From positions 160,297,933 through 160,361,932 of the forward strand of contig OZ020585.1 of NCBI GenBank assembly GCA_963971535.1: DNA of 64,000 nucleotides, given 5' to 3'. Positions 46,336 to 57,091 of this stretch are shown here, one piece after another. The notes under the pieces are model-generated. The model was not told the origin of the DNA, searched no databases, and saw nothing but the letters and a program-made list of their open reading frames with translations. This DNA is from Notolepis coatsorum (taxonomy: Eukaryota; Chordata; Actinopteri; Aulopiformes; Paralepididae). The number at the start of each line of letters is the position of its first letter. Within the stretch, counting starts at the first letter, position 1. Both the position numbers and the translations under genes were made by a program.

Positions 46336-47960
46336 CTTCACTGAGTGAGCAATATTTAGCAGCCTACAGGTATCTTACCAACACAAAATGAATCAAAGTT
46401 GTTTATCTGGCTTGTACTGCTAGGCAAATTATAGATAATAGCTAATTTGATGAATTCAGAGCAAAACCCTGTTGATGCGTTTGCTACGGATATTTGCAGC
46501 ACAAACTTGCAAGACGTAACAAACAGGGGATGTAATTGATTTCAAATTAATTGTGCAAAGGTCTCCCTGATGGGTACCATCTGTCAAAACAAGCTCCACA
46601 TTCACTAATTCTAATCATAATTAATTAAATGGCTAACAAATTACATACATCATAGTTAACATGGGGGAGAAAACCACTGCAGGAACTGTTATGAAACAAA
46701 TTAGCTTTAACAATGAAAGAAAATTACATCACATAACTAAATATTACACTCGTTTCCGCAAGCCATATTTCTTAATGAATTCTCTAATTAATTTAATTCA
46801 CATATTGTGCATAAATTGGAGCTGGAAATGTCAGTGGGTCAGACTCAACCATATTCTTGGCTGGCTGTCTATTTCAACGAGTGTCGTATTAGCGAAACAT
46901 GACCTCTATGTAAATTACAGAGACCGACTGTTGTCATTTTAATTCCAGGGGTCTAATTAACACATTCTAAAGATATCTTACAACCACATACCACCCGTTT
47001 GACACGTGCCTGTGTCATTTCAAGACCTTCGGTTGCTTCTATATTTAATGTTATGTAATCCCTTAGCTAGGAGACTCGTGCCATACATAGGTGTGGCGAG
47101 GGAGGATGCTCTTCTTTATATTGATGCTAGCTAGCTAAGCTAGCCGTTTAGCTTCTCCTGCTGGGTGAGTCACTTCCACTTCTAACGCCACCAGCCCTGG
47201 TCCTGCCAGAGGGATGATAGATGACCGCACTAACAATCAGCTCATTCTAAAGCACAAGAGCTTGAAGTGGATGAGTGATGATAGCAGGCCTACCTGTTTC
47301 TAGGAGCCTATCCAACCAGTTCAACTCATCTTTTAAACGCAGTCAACAGTCTCCACGTGTCCCACAAGAGAAGTTGGGATCAGCCATTTTGTCCTGGATA
47401 GCACCGCCAGGCGTGACTCAGGGCCAACTGAAGCACTTGGTTCAGAACAAGGTTATTAAACTATTCTTTGGAAATCAAAAGAAAAGCAACTGAAACTATA
47501 TTCTTACAGAACTAACTAAAGTAGAATAGAAATATACAGAACATTTCTTTCGTTTTAGTCTTTGTCTATTTGGTCAAACGCGTCAAGACAGCGAGCAGCA
47601 AGCTAGAGGAGGTGTTGATACCGGGATGATTATGGGATGTCTACATGACTGTGAGTCAACTGTCTGTATTACACAATACCTAATCTGAACTTCTTTAATC
47701 TGACAATACCCTTATAATAAACTAAAACGAATGAAAACTAAACTAAAACTAAACAACTATAGACAATAAAAATGTAACTGAAACTAAACTAATAATATTT
47801 GCCACTCTCTATCACCATTTGATATATCACAATAGTGATTCTACCTATACTCAGTTTATCAATGCTTTTACATTTGCTTTTCTTGGCTGTTCTAATCAGT
47901 GGTATCTGATAGGACATTCCCGGGAAAATCATCAGGCACACAGGAAGTGATTTTACGTTT
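46336..47960. other. Unique non-coding stretch, candidate conserved non-coding element
   Basis: No gene recognised. 46440-47000 is the best candidate in the window for a developmental enhancer. It is unique and AT-rich, with repeated homeodomain-type cores (TAATTAATTAAA, CTAATTAATTTAATTC, TTTAATTCCAGGGGTCTAATTA) mixed with GC-containing motifs (AATGTCAGTGGGTCAGACTC). Open frames across it show no domain. Confidence 0.4.
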
Positions 47961-47965
47961 TACTC

Positions 47966-47970
47966 TCTTA

Positions 47971-48005
<35 letters not shown>

Positions 48006-48084
48006 TTCTCTCTCGCTCTCTCTCTCTCTATCTATTTCTCTCTTTCTCTATCTATCTATCTTTCTCTCACGTTCTCTCTATCTA

Positions 48085-48123
<39 letters not shown>
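47966..48123. repeat. (TC)n/(TCTA)n microsatellite
   Basis: TC runs mixed with TCTA and TTTC tetramers. Confidence 0.96.
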
Positions 48124-48124
<1 letters not shown>

Positions 48125-48654
48125 GTAATTTCAGATAATAGCACCATATGTATGTTTTGTGAGGTTATATACTAGCGATTGCTTCTTTCTTTGTTGTAAT
48201 GGTTACACAGAGCAGCCGGAGACCAGGCCGGTGTGTCTCTCTCTCCTGTAAAACCATGTACTCCTTCCGTTTGGAGAGAATATAGGCCTCGACAGGCAGA
48301 CTCACCAAACCGTCACGCCACGCGTGTGGAATGGATGCAGGGAGCAGGTGAATAAATTAATCAAATGGCCCGAGGAATAGAACAAACTGACACGTGCGTC
48401 GCGGGGCTTGGGGGCTCTTTCCTGAGGCCAGTAATTTAGCGGAGGCACTAATGAAAGCCTGTGTCGTATGGCTAAGGGCAGCCACCAGGGGAGCCCCAGC
48501 CACCCCACCCCCCCATCCCCGTGTCGGGGGCTCCTAATAGGCTGGACAGAGCCAAGGCGACTCCCTGGAGATCACTGCTGATGAAGAGGGAGAACCTGTT
48601 GTTGGCTGCACTAATCACTGCCTAATGGCCGTAATACAGCTTTTATGAGTGAGT
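48124..48654. other. Unique non-coding stretch
   Basis: No gene. 48290-48600 is CG-containing unique sequence (AATAAATTAATCAAATGGCC, GGCACTAATGAAAGCCTGTG) and a possible conserved element. Confidence 0.35.
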
Positions 48655-48771
48655 GAGAGTGTGTGTGTGTGTGTGTGTATGGGGGGGGCATGCATGTGTG
48701 AGTGTACGTGTGTGTGTGTGTGTGTGTGCATGCATGTGTGTGTGTGTGTGTGACTGTGTGTGTGCATGCAT

Positions 48772-48817
<46 letters not shown>

Positions 48818-48828
48818 GTGTGTGTTTT
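48655..48828. repeat. (GT)n with GCATGCAT interruptions
   Basis: GT runs interrupted three times by GCATGCATGTGTG. Confidence 0.95.
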
Positions 48829-49297
48829 CTACACAGGAGTGATAAACAGGACAGTTTTAGTGTGAGCCACGTCAGCAACACATTCCTACTCTCTATGGGC
48901 GTTGCTTAAGTAACAGGTCTTACGCTTCACCATGGCAACGCAGGGTGTTGTTAAGCCATCCAATAATGCCTCAAAGCCCTGGAGCTACTGAAGGCATCTG
49001 GAAGACTGTGATTAATCTTTACATCCTGAAACAGAATTTAGTTTCCAAGCAATATTATCCAAAATGAGCATTGTGTCAACAAGGTAATGTTATCACCACG
49101 GTTACAGCAGTAGCTGGCTTCACATTATGGAACATCCTATCAGGGAGCATTGTTTCAAGTTTCTGCTTTATTTGTCACATATAGTTTAAGTTTATCTTTA
49201 TTATTTTTTTTACCCATGTGCACATTAATCAACATCTTCAGTTTTCCACATCAATGTAAATGTGCCAGAATTAGCTAATGAGCTGGTTTTCATCTGT
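48829..49297. other. Unrecognised non-coding stretch
   Basis: Nothing recognised. Confidence 0.4.
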
Positions 49298-49456
49298 AGT
49301 CCCTGCCTGCATGTCTTTATGGTGTGGGAGAAAACCGGAGTACCTGGAGGAAACCCACGCGAACACGGGGAGAACATGCAAACTCCACACAGAAAGGCCC
49401 CCTGCTGGGGTTCAAACCTGTGAGGCAGCAGTGCTAACCACTGTGCCGCCCCGGTA
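49298..49456 (-). mobile_element. tRNA-like SINE fragment, minus strand
   Basis: The - strand starts GGGGCGGCACAGTGGTTAGC, has CTCACAGGTTTGAACCCC (B-box-like), then GTGTGGAGTTTGCATGTTCT and GGTACTCCGGTTTTCTCCC. This is a very common fish interspersed repeat whose head resembles a tRNA. Its family name is not certain to me. Confidence 0.65.
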
Positions 49457-49548
49457 TCTGTACATTACAGTGAAACGCTTGGTTCTGTATGAGCCCCCTA
49501 AGAGTCTGTAATGGTGTCAAAGAGCCTAGACAAAAGAGTGCCGCTTGG

Positions 49549-50156
49549 TATGGAATTATGGATGCCACGATCACGTTTTTTGCCACCGATACCGATCACC
49601 GATCTTCTATGAGCCATATCGGCCGATACACTGCCGATACCGATAATTTTTGGTTTTGTTACTTGTTACTCTTACTGTCATGCACTTGTCCTAATATACT
49701 AACCTACACTAGCACCAACATTGTAACCAACATTGTTACTCATGCAGCTGATAGAGTTGTGCACTTCCTGATGACTTGTCGTACAGAACTTGTAAGTCGC
49801 TTTGGATAAAAGAGTCCGCTAAATGACTAAATGTAATGTAAATACCCATTGCTCAATTAATAAACGGTATGCCTCACTGTGTGAAAGAGACTGGGATCAT
49901 TCTTTTGTGCAAGGCAACATCAGGCTTGACTTAAAACATTACTTTCCTAACTTAGTGAAACTAAATGTAACAAATGGTACAACATAGATATACATTTACT
50001 CAATTGTTATTTCTTATTTCATTTATTATTATATAATAGAAAAAAGAAAAAGAAAAACGTTTTTTTTTTTTTTTTTTTTTTTTTGATACCCGATGCAGCT
50101 ATTTTTGTGAATATCGGCCAATACCGATCGCTGGCCGATCGATCGGGGCATCCCTA
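49549..50156. mobile_element. hAT-type element with 8-bp TSD, carrying a nested LINE tail
   Basis: Terminal motifs TATGGATGCCACGATC (split by a small 8-bp tandem repeat) and, inverted, TAGGGATGCCCCGATC; both ends continue with CCGATA-rich subterminal repeats (ATCGGCCGATAC, ATATCGGCCAATACCGATCG). CCGCTTGG flanks both sides (49541-49548 and 50157-50164). The interior has no transposase; a T25 tract lies near 50060-50084. Confidence 0.82.
49655..49848 (+). mobile_element. L2-type LINE 3' tail nested in the hAT element
   Basis: CTTGTAAGTCGCTTTGGATA, AAAGAGTCCGCTAAATGACT and AAATGTAATGTAAAT are the sense L2-like 3' end found inverted at 38679. Confidence 0.7.
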
Positions 50157-50164
50157 CCGCTTGG

Positions 50165-50799
50165 TATTGCACTTTGTTTAAATTGTGTTGTTGTTGTGAT
50201 CTGTTGTGTGGATTGGAGTTGATTTGGGATAGGGGGGGGGGGGGGGGGGGGGGGGTTGCTATTTATGAGGGCCGACGTTCCACTCTACTGGTTAAAGTTG
50301 CTTACTCGTGAGTAGTACGTTCGTTGATAAAGAAAAATAATGTCCACAGCCGCTCCAGTGTAAAACAAAGATATCCAAATGGTTTATTTCTCTTCCACAG
50401 CAAAGACTTTCTTTACAGAAGTGGTCCTAAAGCTATTTTCCTAAATATTCATGTTACTACTACAAGGTAAGAAAACTGTATTTTCCCAGTCTCCAAAATC
50501 ACAGCCGACTCGACACATGAAAATTCCTCCACACTGGAAAGCCGTAAATCAACTTGCCAGCTCTTTCCACAGCAAACCGGTAGGCTTGGCACCTTGGTTG
50601 AGCAATGCAGGCTTCAGTCTATGTTGTTTAGTCTATCTGTTCAGTCCTGTTCAGTCCTGTTTCAAGATGCAAACTAACTGTTCTTCTTCTTATTTGAATT
50701 TCCGGCAGAGTAGACGCATCGTGGCGTATTACTGCCCTCCGCAATTCTTTTTATGGGCTCTTCTTCTTCTCCTTCTTCTCTTTCTTCACCTTCTTTTTC
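50165..50799. other. Unrecognised stretch with a G24 run
   Basis: A run of 24 G lies at 50232-50255. Nothing else recognised apart from a CTTCTTCTCC-rich segment near 50755-50810. Confidence 0.5.
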
Positions 50800-51410
50800 T
50801 TCTTCTACTGGACCCCGTCATCAACTACATTGTCCATTGGAGTGCAGCTACTGCTGCTACTTCCTGCCTGAGCCCCCCTCCGCGGGACCCTCCTTGCCCC
50901 CTGCTATCTTATCCTGGGCTGCTTTGTCCCTCGCAGCCTTGTCCCTCGCAGCCCCCTCAGCCAATTCTTTACACACCTCCTTCCAGTCCAGACCTTCCAA
51001 TCCCAGATGTTGAACCGCTATCCTAACAATCATCTTCACCATCTCTGTTCTACCCGTAACCTCTGCCATACCAGTAACTACCCCTGCCACGAAGGCCACA
51101 ATACCTAATTTCTCCTCCCTTCCCCTGTCTCTTTCCACCTGCTCTACCCTCACTGCCAAATGCCCTCCTTCAACCCCCTGCACCCTTTCTTGGCTCCCCT
51201 GTCCTGCCCTGCTAACCGCCCCAGCATACGTCAACTTACCCTCCCTTCTCTCTCTCCGATCCGCGACCTGCTTCATCATCACCTCGCACCCCCGAAACGC
51301 TACACTATGCTCCCCACCACAACTACAGCACTTCGGCTTCACTCCCTCTCCACATTTCCCATATTCATGTTCCTCGCCACACCTAGCGCACCTCATCCCC
51401 TTCATACAAT
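50800..51410 (-). mobile_element. LINE ORF1 (zinc-knuckle, I/Nimb-like) fragment
   Basis: The - strand from about 51405 encodes MRCARCGEEHEYGKCGEG and CCSCGGEHSVAFRGCEVM, two retroviral-type CCHC knuckles, then a basic and helical segment ending near 50857. ORF1 proteins of I, Nimb and Jockey-type LINEs carry such paired knuckles. No endonuclease or RT follows, so only ORF1 remains. About 180 codons are open. Confidence 0.7.
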
Positions 51411-51423
51411 TGTTGACTATATA

Positions 51424-51545
51424 GATACACAAATGTTCTAGAATGTTTGGTTATGACATCATACGGTGACATCACAAATGTTCTAGAATGTTTGATTCTG
51501 ACATCATACTGTGACATCACAAATGTTCTAGAATGTTCTATTATG
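51424..51545. repeat. 46-bp tandem repeat, 2.6 copies
   Basis: AAATGTTCTAGAATGTTTG, ...TGACATCATACGGTGACATC repeated in tandem, with TTCTAGAA palindromes. Confidence 0.88.
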
Positions 51546-51950
51546 ACAAATAAGCCGGTTCAATGACCTTATCTAAATCCAACTAATATTCCTAATGCCG
51601 TTTCAATGTAAGGTTACAAAAATAAACATATAAACATTCATACAATACAATAACCTAAATATATAGCTTTGGCTCCTATACTATTGCTGGCCACACTAGA
51701 CTGTCTAGAGAGATCTGGAGAAATGTACAGTATGACTAAACTCCAACCTACACATCAGACCAAAACAAAACAATGTAAACAAAGTGCAATACCAAGATTA
51801 CAAAAACGAACATTCTTACTGTCTATACTACTGTGTACAACGCTACTACTATGTGTCTATACTAACGTATACAATGTACAACACTGCTATGTACAATCTA
51901 CTATGCTACTATGTCTATGCACTCAAGTGAAGCACTCAACTTGACATTAA
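51546..51950. other. Unrecognised non-coding stretch
   Basis: Irregular CTACTATG/TGTACAA motifs near 51830-51925; no family recognised. Confidence 0.4.
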
Positions 51951-52211
51951 ATGGTAAATGGCTGCATTTATATAGAGCTTTTATCAAAAGCGCTTTACAA
52001 TTTGTTCCTCACATTTGACCCATTCACTCACACATTCACACACCGACGGCAGAGGCAACCATGCAAGGTGTCAACCTGCTCATCAGGAGCAATTAGGGGT
52101 TAAGTGTCTTGCTCAAGGACACTTCGACACACTGCCCGGGAGGAGCGGGAATCGAGCCGGGAACCTCTGGATTACCAGACGACTGCTCTACCTCCTGAGC
52201 CACTGTCACCG
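51951..52211 (-). mobile_element. tRNA-derived SINE (V-SINE-like), second copy
   Basis: The same family as 24459-24709: on the - strand GTGGCTCAGGAGGTAGAGCA, a CGGCTCGATTCCCG B box, TGTCCTTGAGCAAGACACTT and TATATAAATGCAGCCATTTA. It contains 12 bp (CTGGATTACCAG-like) missing from the other copy. Confidence 0.78.
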
Positions 52212-52384
52212 AAGGCTCCTGCTGACTTGATCAAATTACTAAATGTAAATGGAGATTATACCTACAGTATGATACCTGGCATGACTGAATGGGCTGATAT
52301 GAAGATGACAGTGCAGGCTAAATGCTCAAAATCCATAGTTCCGCCCCTGATTATTCAAAGTTGTACAACAGCCAAGTATTTACA

Positions 52385-52830
52385 TGTACAGGTTGCATAT
52401 ATTTACCTGTAAAGGTTTCATCTATTTGCCTGTACATGTTTCATATATTTACCTGTAGTTTTCATCTATTTACCTGTACATGTTTCATATATTTACCTGT
52501 AGGTTTAATCTATTTACCTGTACATGTTTCATCTATTCACCTGTACATGTTTCATCTATTCACCTGTACATGTTTCATCTATTTACCTGTACATGTTTCA
52601 TCTATTCACCTGTACATGTTTCATCTATTCACCTGTAGGCCTACATGTTTCATCTATTTACCTGTACATGTTTAATCTATTTACCTGTACATGTTTAATC
52701 TATTCACCTGTACATGTTTCATCTATTTACCTGTACATGTTTAATCTATTTACCTGTACATGTTTAATCTATTCACCTGCACATGTTTCATCTATTTACC
52801 TGTACATGTTTCATCTATGTTTCATATATT
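52385..52830. repeat. 23-bp minisatellite, about 19 copies
   Basis: Units TTTACCTGTACATGTTTCAT plus CTA, with TTCACC and TTTAATC variants and three shortened units. Confidence 0.94.
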
Positions 52831-53260
52831 TAATAAAGAAGATGGACGTAAACATGGAGGACAAAGTCACACTTTATGGTTTACTTTATAAGTTTAATGC
52901 ATTGGAGGCAAATTAAAACAAATCAGACCTGTATCTGATTCAGGACCACATATAAAAGAATTCTTAAAATAATGGATTATGTCACTTTTTGAGGAAAAGT
53001 ATGTTTCTAAATCCACACACTAATTAATCGCTTCATGATGCTGGTCACCTCTGGCAAAATTGCCAGTTGTGAAATGATTAATAAATATCATATAGTCTAT
53101 TATTTGGTTCCGTTTATTCAGTTTTTCTCAAAACTTGAAAATATGACCTAAGCCATTATTTTAAGAAGGTGGCGATATAGGAAGCGGCCCAAATCAGAAT
53201 CGAAAAGATCAAATTCACTCACATCCGCATTATGCAGTCTGAACTTGAAACTCTTTATTT
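52831..53260. other. Unrecognised non-coding stretch upstream of galnt5
   Basis: Nothing recognised. Confidence 0.4.
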
Positions 53261-53263
53261 TCG

Positions 53264-53761
53264 CCACGCCCACCCCCACGTGGGCTGAAACTTTCTCTGC
53301 TATCTGTCCAATCAGCGCGTCTTCTCAAAGTGCAAAGTTGAAGTAGTAGTTACGTCCTCTTTCAATGTTGTCGCGTGGAACTTCAAGGAAATGTAAAACA
53401 GCCGTCATCTCTCGCCGAGGAACGTCCCGAGCGCGAGACGGACGCTCGCTATTAAACGTCACCTGGAGATTAGAGCGAGGCGGACGTTGTACTTCAACTT
53501 GGATGACTTGAGCGCGAGGCGATACGTCGCAGCAGGACAACATTCCGTCGCGCGCCCTCTTACCGGTGTGAAGACATGAAGTGAACCAACGGTCTCTGAC
53601 AGACAGAACCAAGGGAACTATTACAGAAGGAAGGGTCGCCGTGTAGTGCGTGAACACACCTTTGTGCTGCCAAGTGTGGGGAACTTTCATTTCGGTTCGA
53701 CATTGAGTTTGAAATGGGACCAACCATCTCCTCGTTTATGACGAGGATGTCAGAATCATCG
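53264..53761 (+). promoter_or_regulatory. galnt5: Putative CpG-rich promoter and 5' UTR of galnt5
   Basis: CpG-rich relative to its surroundings. It contains CCACGCCCACCCCCAC (Sp1/KLF-type box), an E-box CACGTG at 53277-53282 and an inverted-CCAAT context GTCCAATCAG at 53306-53315. A possible untranslated exon ends at a CATCG/GTAATG donor near 53761, with a TCGACTACAG acceptor near 53857. The transcription start is not determinable from sequence alone. Confidence 0.5.
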
Positions 53762-53972
53762 GTAATGTGTTGCGTTGTGTTAACTAGCTAACGTTTGATA
53801 TATCGGTTGATGAATATTTACTCGGATAGTTTGTATGTTTTTTGGATTCGACTACAGGTTTCAATATAACTGACATCATCACCCAAGCAGAGCGTTCTGA
53901 CGTGATGACAGTTCCTTCTCTTATCGTGTCCTCGTGACAGACAGCCCTCTGAGTGACGACAGCAGTGGGTAA

Positions 53973-54155
53973 ATGAGAGATTCCCCGTGTGTGGAATATG
54001 CCACGCAGGCAACATACCTAAAAACCAAAAAAAGACTAGAAAAGTTGTGTCGCAAAGTTAATAACGGTGACTCACGCTTCCTCTACTACGACACTTTGAC
54101 ATCGGGACATATTTCTGTTTCGGATTCAGATATTTTGTTTCCCCTCAACAACTAG
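53973..54155 (+). other. Upstream ORF abutting the galnt5 start codon
   Basis: 60 codons from ATG at 53973 (MRDSPCVEYATQATYLKTKK) whose TAG stop (54153-54155) directly precedes the galnt5 ATG in the same frame. No domain recognised. Whether it lies in the mature mRNA depends on where the 5' UTR intron falls. Confidence 0.4.
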
Positions 54156-55624
54156 ATGAAGATGAAGATCAGGAGATACTTCAGGGGCAGTGGGAGGATC
54201 CTCGCGTTTGTCTTCATCGCGTCGGTCATCTGGCTGCTGTTCGACATGGCGGCGCTCCGCATATCAATAAACGACGCCAACAGTCAACTGTTGAAGGAGA
54301 GCGTCGTGAAGGAGCGAGAGCTGGTGGTGAAGAGGGAGAGGGACATGGTCCGACTACACCACCTGGCCACCAGGGAGACACTGAACAGGGCGTTCAAACA
54401 CCCGGTCCAGAGGGTGGACCTGGACTACGCCGGCAAAGGGCCGTTGTTGGTGGAAGCCGGCAACAAAGTGGCCGAGGTGTACAGGCCCCACAGGGTCAGG
54501 AACCAGGACAAGAGAGGACAACCACCTCACCCTGAAGCGCCAAAACACAAGGCCACAGATCCACATGGTGTCGCACACAACAAGCAGGATGTCCTCCCGA
54601 AAGGACCCGCGGACAAGAAGGCGGTGGTGGACTTGAGCGAGACGAAGGCGAAGAGTGACACAAAGGTGGACGTGAAGACAGAAGACGTGCTGCAGAACGA
54701 GACTAAAGTGAAGAAAGACGCTGTGAAGAGTGAGACAAAAGTAGAAACGGTGGTTAAAGATGTGGCGAAGAGTGAGACAAAAGTAGAAACGGTGAAAGAT
54801 GTGGTGAAGAGTGATACAAAAGTAGAAATTAAAGCTGCAGTGAAGAGTGATACAAAAGTAGAAATTAAAGGTGCAGTGAAGAGTGATACAAAGGTAGAAA
54901 TTAAAGGGCCGGTGAAGAGTGCGACGAAAGTAGAAATTAAAGAGCCGGTGAAGAGTGAGACGAAAGTAGGAATAAAGAGTGACACAAAGGCAGAGGTGGT
55001 GAAAGACGGAGTACCGAGTCCTAATAAAGTAGTGTCTAGTATCGTCAAAGTGCCAGCTGGTGTTCAGGAAGACAAGCGAGTCCCTCCGCCTACCTCAGGG
55101 AAGACACTCCAGGCGGTAGTGGACGCGAAGCAGAAAGCGCCAGAAAACACTGACTCCAGGGTGAAGGAGAAGGTCAAAGATGAGCCCAAGCCCGAGGCGA
55201 GCAGTCTCAAGTCCAACAAGGCCGTTCCCCTTAAACCCTCAGCTAAACCTCCCCCGAAGAACCCGAAAGGAGACGAGGCAGATGCCGAGGACCTCGGGAA
55301 ACGGGCGGAAGCGCTCGCCAAGAGCGAAGTGAGCGCGTTGAAGGAACCACCCTTGAGAGCTACGACCAGGCCGGAACAACAACGGCGAGAAGCCCACGTG
55401 AACTCCACAGTCGTGCGGGACCGCGGTGTCCACAAAGTGCTGTCCCTGGACATGACGCGCGCTCCCAGAGACGGCAAGGCCATGGGCCAGTTCGGTCAGG
55501 CCGCTGTGGTTCCCAACGGCAAGGAGGACGAGGTGAGGAAGAGGTGGGACGAAGGGCATTTCAACGTCTACCTGAGCGAGCGGATCCCAGTGGACCGTGC
55601 CATCCCGGACACCAGGCCCCAGAT
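54156..55624 (+). CDS. galnt5: Polypeptide N-acetylgalactosaminyltransferase 5, first coding exon
   Basis: GALNT5 transfers GalNAc to Ser/Thr in the Golgi (mucin-type O-glycosylation) as a type II membrane protein. This exon gives 489 residues: a basic tail (MKMKIRRYFRGSGR), a membrane anchor at about 15-34 ending WLLFDMAAL, and a long lysine-rich stem. It ends with the conserved pre-catalytic block GQFGQAAVVPNGKEDE ... HFNVYLSERIPVDRAI. The anchor and this end block match my knowledge of vertebrate GALNT5, which is distinguished by an unusually long stem. An in-frame TAG directly before ATG 54156 fixes the first possible start; ATG 54162 has the better -3 base. The exon closes at a GTGAGT donor (55625). 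The catalytic and ricin-like lectin domains would lie in later exons outside the window. Confidence 0.9.
54636..55010 (+). repeat. Coding repeat in the galnt5 stem (K-S-x-T-K-V-E-x-K units)
   Basis: About ten units of 11-13 residues, e.g. VKSDTKVEIKGA, at residues about 161-285. The central five units are nearly identical 36-bp repeats at the DNA level, so recent expansion is likely. Confidence 0.88.
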
Positions 55625-55719
55625 GTGAGTCTCTCTTTTGTAAGCTGGTTCATACTGGTTTATCTAGTCTACTACCAAGCAGGTTAAAAGGGACATTTCA
55701 CTTTAGTAGAACATAATCA

Positions 55720-55862
55720 AGTTTCACCAGTCTTACCTCTTGTCTGAAGTCATCTACTAGTAAACTAGCAGTCTTACCTCTTGTCTGAAGTCATCTACTA
55801 AACTAGCAGTCTTACCTCTTGTCTGAAGTCATCTACTAGCAGTCTTGCCTCTTACTCTGAAT
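55720..55862 (+). repeat. 40-bp minisatellite in galnt5 intron, segment 1
   Basis: Units of CTAGCAGTCTTACCTCTTGT plus CTGAAGTCATCTACTAGTAAA. The array is broken by LINE copies and continues at 56938 and 58028. Confidence 0.9.
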
Positions 55863-55865
55863 GAA

Positions 55866-56937
55866 TGAATGATGAATGAAAACTTTATTTAACAGATTGC
55901 AGAATGGGTACAATACAGTACGGCTCAATACATACAATTGTTAAGGGGATGCAGACCTGAGAAAGACGTTTGTCTTGTTTCCATCAGGGTCCCCCATTTT
56001 CAATTCATATAGACATTTATGACATACACAACATACATGACATTTATGGCATAGGGACATATAGGTATTTAGTACTGATACATTTGTGACATAAACGGTA
56101 TTCAAATATACAGTACTGTTACCCCTAGATCCTGACAGAGTATATACATATGATGGGGAGGGGACTGTACATTAGGAGGGGGTGGGTGGGTGGGAGAGTA
56201 ATATACATACGGCGGGGAGGGAATATATACATGCGGTGGGGAGGAATGAATGAATGAATGAAAACTTTATTTAACAGATTGCAGAATGGGTACAATACAG
56301 TACGGCTCAATACATACAATTGTTAAGGGGATGCAGACCTGAGAAAGACGTTTGTCTTGTTTCCATCAGGGTCCCCCAGGAGACTGTCTATTAGGAGGTG
56401 GTGGGGGTTTTGGGCATTTACGGTGGCAAGTTTCGAATTGCAGCCTCCCGTAGGTGCTCTTTAAGAGCGGTTTTGAATGTGGGCAGGGATTCACATTCCT
56501 TTACAGCTTTGGGTAGGGCGTTCCACATTGTTGTGGCATAATTGCGAAACGTGTTTAGTCCCTTGTTTGAGCCGAATCTGGGTTTAACATGATTTGTTGA
56601 GCTTCCTCTGGTGTAGTGGTTGTGGTATTCACTGACCTTTGGGAAGTATTTTGACATGTACATAGGCACCCCGTCGTATAGTGTATCTTGTAGACCAGGC
56701 CCATTGCAAGTTGCTGTACTCTGTCGTCTACTCTAAGCCATCCTAGGTTGTCAAAGTGGGCAGGGGTGAGGTGGGTTCTGGGGTTCAGGTCAAGTAGTAG
56801 TCTGACCAGTTTGTTTTGTGATGTTTGTAATTTTGTTTTAAGCGCCTTTGAGGTGCTTTGGTACCATGAGGTGCATGCATAGTCATAGTACCCTTGAATG
56901 AGTGCTCCTGCCAGAGTCTTCAGGGTATTCTCTGAAG
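55866..56937 (-). mobile_element. L2/CR1-like LINE copy in the 40-bp array
   Basis: On the - strand: KTLAGALIQGYYDYACTSWY, LGWLRVDDRVQQLAMG, HNHYTRGSSTNHVKPRFGSN and MWNALPKAVKECESLPTFK, then a 3' UTR. The terminal 135 bp with the (GAAT)n tail are present twice (55866-56010 and 56246-56380), an internal duplication. Confidence 0.85.
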
Positions 56938-57085
56938 TCATCTACTAGTAAACTAGCACTCTTATCTCTATCTAAAGTAATCTACTAGTAAACTAGCAGT
57001 CTTACCTCTTGTCTGAAGTCATCTACTAGTAAACTAGCAGTCTTACCTCTTGTCTGAAGTCATCTACTAGTAAACTAGCAGTATT
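56938..57085 (+). repeat. 40-bp minisatellite, segment 2
   Basis: Same unit as 55720-55862, between the two LINE copies. Confidence 0.9.
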
Positions 57086-57091
57086 ATCTTG

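Noticed and set aside
46661-46942. 93-codon open frame as a gene
   Set aside because: No domain, AT-rich non-coding composition, and the region looks regulatory.
54354-55559. Open frames antisense to galnt5
   Set aside because: They are shadows of the biased lysine-rich coding strand; no independent support.
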